From the NCBI GenBank assembly GCA_019422005.1, contig JAHZEF010000049.1, forward strand, positions 1 through 15,011: 15,011 nucleotides of DNA, read 5' to 3'. The position numbers and the translations under genes were made by a program. The stretch comes from Clostridiales bacterium. Lineage in GTDB: Bacteria; Bacillota; Clostridia; Oscillospirales; Oscillospiraceae. The notes below the pieces were generated by a model. That model had not been told where the DNA came from, searched no databases, and saw only the letters and a list, made by a program, of their open reading frames with translations. Shown in pieces: positions 12,888 to 15,011 of this stretch. How positions within the stretch are numbered: position 1 is the first letter of the stretch; the number at the start of each line of letters is the position of its first letter.

Positions 12888-15011
12888 ATGAGCGATACCT
12901 TTACAATTAAAAACCTTACCTTTTCCTATCCGGAGCAGGCGCAGCGTGCGTTGGACGATGTGACACTTACAGTCAAGCAGGGCGAATTCCTGGTGCTCTG
13001 CGGCCCTTCCGGCTGCGGGAAAAGCACTTTGCTGCGGCAGCTCAAGACAGTGCTTGCACCCCACGGCCGGAAAACCGGAGAGATTTTTTTTGAGGACCGG
13101 CTTCTGGAAACGCTGGATCAGCGGGAGCAGAGCCGGAGAATCGGTTTTGTGCTTCAAAGCCCGGAAAACCAGATTGTGACCGATAAGGTGTGGCACGAGC
13201 TGGCCTTTGGATTGGAGAGCCTGGGCTGCGATACGCCCACGATCCGGCGCCGGGTGGCTGAAATGGCATCCTTTTTCGGAATCCAAACCTGGTTCTATAA
13301 GAATGTGACAGAATTGTCCGGCGGCCAAAAGCAGTTATTGAACCTGGCTTCCGTGATGGCGATGCAGCCGTCAGTCCTGATTCTGGACGAGCCCACTTCG
13401 CAGCTGGATCCCATTGCGGCGTCCGATTTCCTGGCTACAGTGGGAAAAATCAACCGGGAACTCGGCACGACCATCCTTCTGACGGAGCACCGCCTGGAGG
13501 ATGCATTTCCCATGGCAACCCGGGTAGCGGTGATGGATCATGGCAGGCTGCTTTGTACAGGAACCCCTTCGGAGGTCGGCTTTGCCCTCCGGGAGGCAGG
13601 GCATTCCATGTTTCTGGCGATGCCTGCGGCGATGCGGGTGTGGGCGGCGGTGGAAAACGGGGCGGCATGCCCCGTTACTGTGCGGGAAGGCCGGGATTGG
13701 CTGACGGAATATGCGGAGTCCCATACGCTGGAACCGCTGCCGCGGGAACGGGAAGGGACGGCTGCCGGGGATACAGCGGTCGAGGCGGACGGGCTATGGT
13801 TCAAATATGAAAAAGATCTGCCGGATGTGGTCAAGGGATTATCGCTGTCTGTAAGACGGGGGGAATTTGTGGCCCTGCTGGGCGGAAACGGCACGGGAAA
13901 GACCACAAGCCTGAAATTGCTGGCAGGGCTTCTGAAGGCGTACCGGGGCGAGGTGCAGCTTCATGGCAGCTCTGGTGTGCTGCCCCAGAATCCGCAGGCC
14001 CTTTTTGTGAAAAAAAGCGTGCGGGAGGATTTGTTTGAGATATTAAAGGGGCGGAAACTGCCGGAAGACAATATGGAGGCAAAAGTTGCCCATGTTACGG
14101 CGCTGTGCCGGCTGGGGGAACTGCTCGATCGCCATCCGTATGACCTGTCCGGCGGGGAGCAGCAGAGAGCCGCCTTGGCGAAGGTCCTGCTGCTGGAGCC
14201 CGAAATACTCCTGATGGACGAGCCAACCAAGGGCCTGGATGCGGAATTCAAGCAGACATTTGCCGAGATCCTGCAGACGCTGCTCAGGCGGGGGGTGACC
14301 ATTCTGATGGTCAGCCACGATATTGAGTTCTGCGCCCAATATGCCGACCGCTGCGCGTTGTTTTTTGACGGCAGCGTTGTGACGGAAGGAAAGCCAAGGG
14401 CGTTCTTTTCCGGCAACAGCTTTTATACAACTTCTGCCAACCGTATGGCGCGCAGCCTGATTCCGGATGCTGTGACGGCAGAGGACTTGATTGCAGTCTG
14501 CGGCGGAGAGCTTCCGCCGGCGCCGGCCCTGCCGGAAGAGATTCCGCCTCTGCCGGAGCCCCAGGAGAACAGCGTTGACTGGAAGCCGCCGAAGCTGCCC
14601 TGGTGGCGGAAGCTGATTGCAGGGATATCCGGACTGATTTCCCTTTCCATTTTTATCTACGCCATAGGCCAGTCGGATCTCACAACCCTGATTGCGCCGT
14701 CGGGCATTACCGCTTTGAGCAGGCCGCAGCTGGTGCTGTATGCGCTGTTTGTGGTGTCGCTGTTTCTGTTTGCAGCGGCCATCACGCGCCGTACCCACAG
14801 GCCGGATTACCTGGTGCAGACGCCCAGGGAAAAGAGAAAGCTTACCAAGCGCACGCTGATTGCTGCGGCGCTGATCCTGCTGCTGATCCCGCTGACGCTG
14901 TTCGTGGGAGCGTATTATCTGGATGGAAAGAAGTACTATTTTATTGCTCTGATGATTCTGCTGGAAACCATGCTGCCCTTTTTCCTGATCTTTGAAGGCA
15001 GAAGGCCTCAG
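12888..15011 (+). CDS. ECF ATPase fusion: two ABC domains plus membrane domain (3' end outside window)
   Basis: The frame is open from ATG 12888 to the window end (708 residues, no stop). ABC domain 1 has Walker A GPSGCGKST (39-47), Q-loop Gln90, signature LSGGQ (143-147), Walker B ending ILDE (165-168) and His201. ABC domain 2 has Walker A GGNGTGKT (332-339), LSGGE (420-424), Walker B ending LMDE (442-445) and His477. This is the EcfA1/EcfA2 pair in one chain. A Pro/Glu linker (about 541-571) then leads to at least four hydrophobic helices (about 574-593, 614-632, 656-677, 684-703). These are probably the beginning of an S (substrate-binding) component. The Shine-Dalgarno GGGAGGG (12871-12877) overlaps the end of the DUF2284 gene. 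It powers import through the T component encoded upstream; the cobalamin substrate is inferred from context. Confidence 0.92.
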   Translation, partial: MSDTFTIKNLTFSYPEQAQRALDDVTLTVKQGEFLVLCGPSGCGKSTLLRQLKTVLAPHGRKTGEIFFEDRLLETLDQREQSRRIGFVLQSPENQIVTDKVWHELAFGLESLGCDTPTIRRRVAEMASFFGIQTWFYKNVTELSGGQKQLLNLASVMAMQPSVLILDEPTSQLDPIAASDFLATVGKINRELGTTILLTEHRLEDAFPMATRVAVMDHGRLLCTGTPSEVGFALREAGHSMFLAMPAAMRVWAAVENGAACPVTVREGRDWLTEYAESHTLEPLPREREGTAAGDTAVEADGLWFKYEKDLPDVVKGLSLSVRRGEFVALLGGNGTGKTTSLKLLAGLLKAYRGEVQLHGSSGVLPQNPQALFVKKSVREDLFEILKGRKLPEDNMEAKVAHVTALCRLGELLDRHPYDLSGGEQQRAALAKVLLLEPEILLMDEPTKGLDAEFKQTFAEILQTLLRRGVTILMVSHDIEFCAQYADRCALFFDGSVVTEGKPRAFFSGNSFYTTSANRMARSLIPDAVTAEDLIAVCGGELPPAPALPEEIPPLPEPQENSVDWKPPKLPWWRKLIAGISGLISLSIFIYAIGQSDLTTLIAPSGITALSRPQLVLYALFVVSLFLFAAAITRRTHRPDYLVQTPREKRKLTKRTLIAAALILLLIPLTLFVGAYYLDGKKYYFIALMILLETMLPFFLIFEGRRPQ

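Noticed and set aside
1..15011. tRNA genes, insertion sequences, phage genes or attachment sites
   Set aside because: No transposase, integrase, terminal inverted repeat or cloverleaf-like sequence was seen on either strand.

Overview
The window looks like a chromosomal segment of a low-profile gut-type Firmicute (class Clostridia, most likely Oscillospiraceae-like). The reasons are moderately high GC, a Firmicutes-type S21, an EF-P/CD1247-type gene pair, perfect sigma-A promoters, SLH-anchored surface proteins and a cobalamin riboswitch ahead of a DUF4430/ECF transporter operon. Genus cannot be fixed from the sequence alone.

Left part (1-3668), housekeeping: the 3' end of leuS, then rpsU behind a perfect TTGACA-17-TATAAT promoter and closed by a strong terminator. 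A convergent, uncharacterised TIM-barrel-like gene (1105-1875, minus) follows. Divergent from it is a YqeG-type HAD phosphatase (1968-2465), whose promoter overlaps the start region of the minus gene. Then comes efp with its own promoter, followed by a small acidic coiled-coil/zinc-ribbon protein, and an intrinsic terminator at 3636-3668.

Middle (3692-8107, minus): a 1471-residue surface-type protein. It has an SdrD-B-like N-terminal domain, a beta-propeller-like DUF6923 domain and nine DUF11 repeats with a 123-residue (369 bp) period. It has no signal peptide and no visible wall anchor, and its cysteines lie only before the repeats and in the last repeat.

Right part (8259-15011, plus): a riboswitch-controlled cobalamin uptake operon. 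Its order is promoter, cobalamin riboswitch, intrinsic terminator, a secreted SLH-anchored alpha/alpha-toroid protein, a membrane-anchored DUF4430 protein, a hairpin attenuator, an ECF T component (probably starting at AUU), a Cys-rich DUF2284 protein, and a fused double ABC ATPase that runs into membrane helices at the window edge.

The toroid and DUF4430 folds are the two halves of animal intrinsic factor/transcobalamin. The reading offered here is therefore a bacterial 'split intrinsic factor': a wall-bound alpha half and a membrane-bound beta half would capture corrinoid and hand it to an ECF importer. This is the most interesting system in the window. The family assignments are firm, but the capture-and-relay mechanism is inference.
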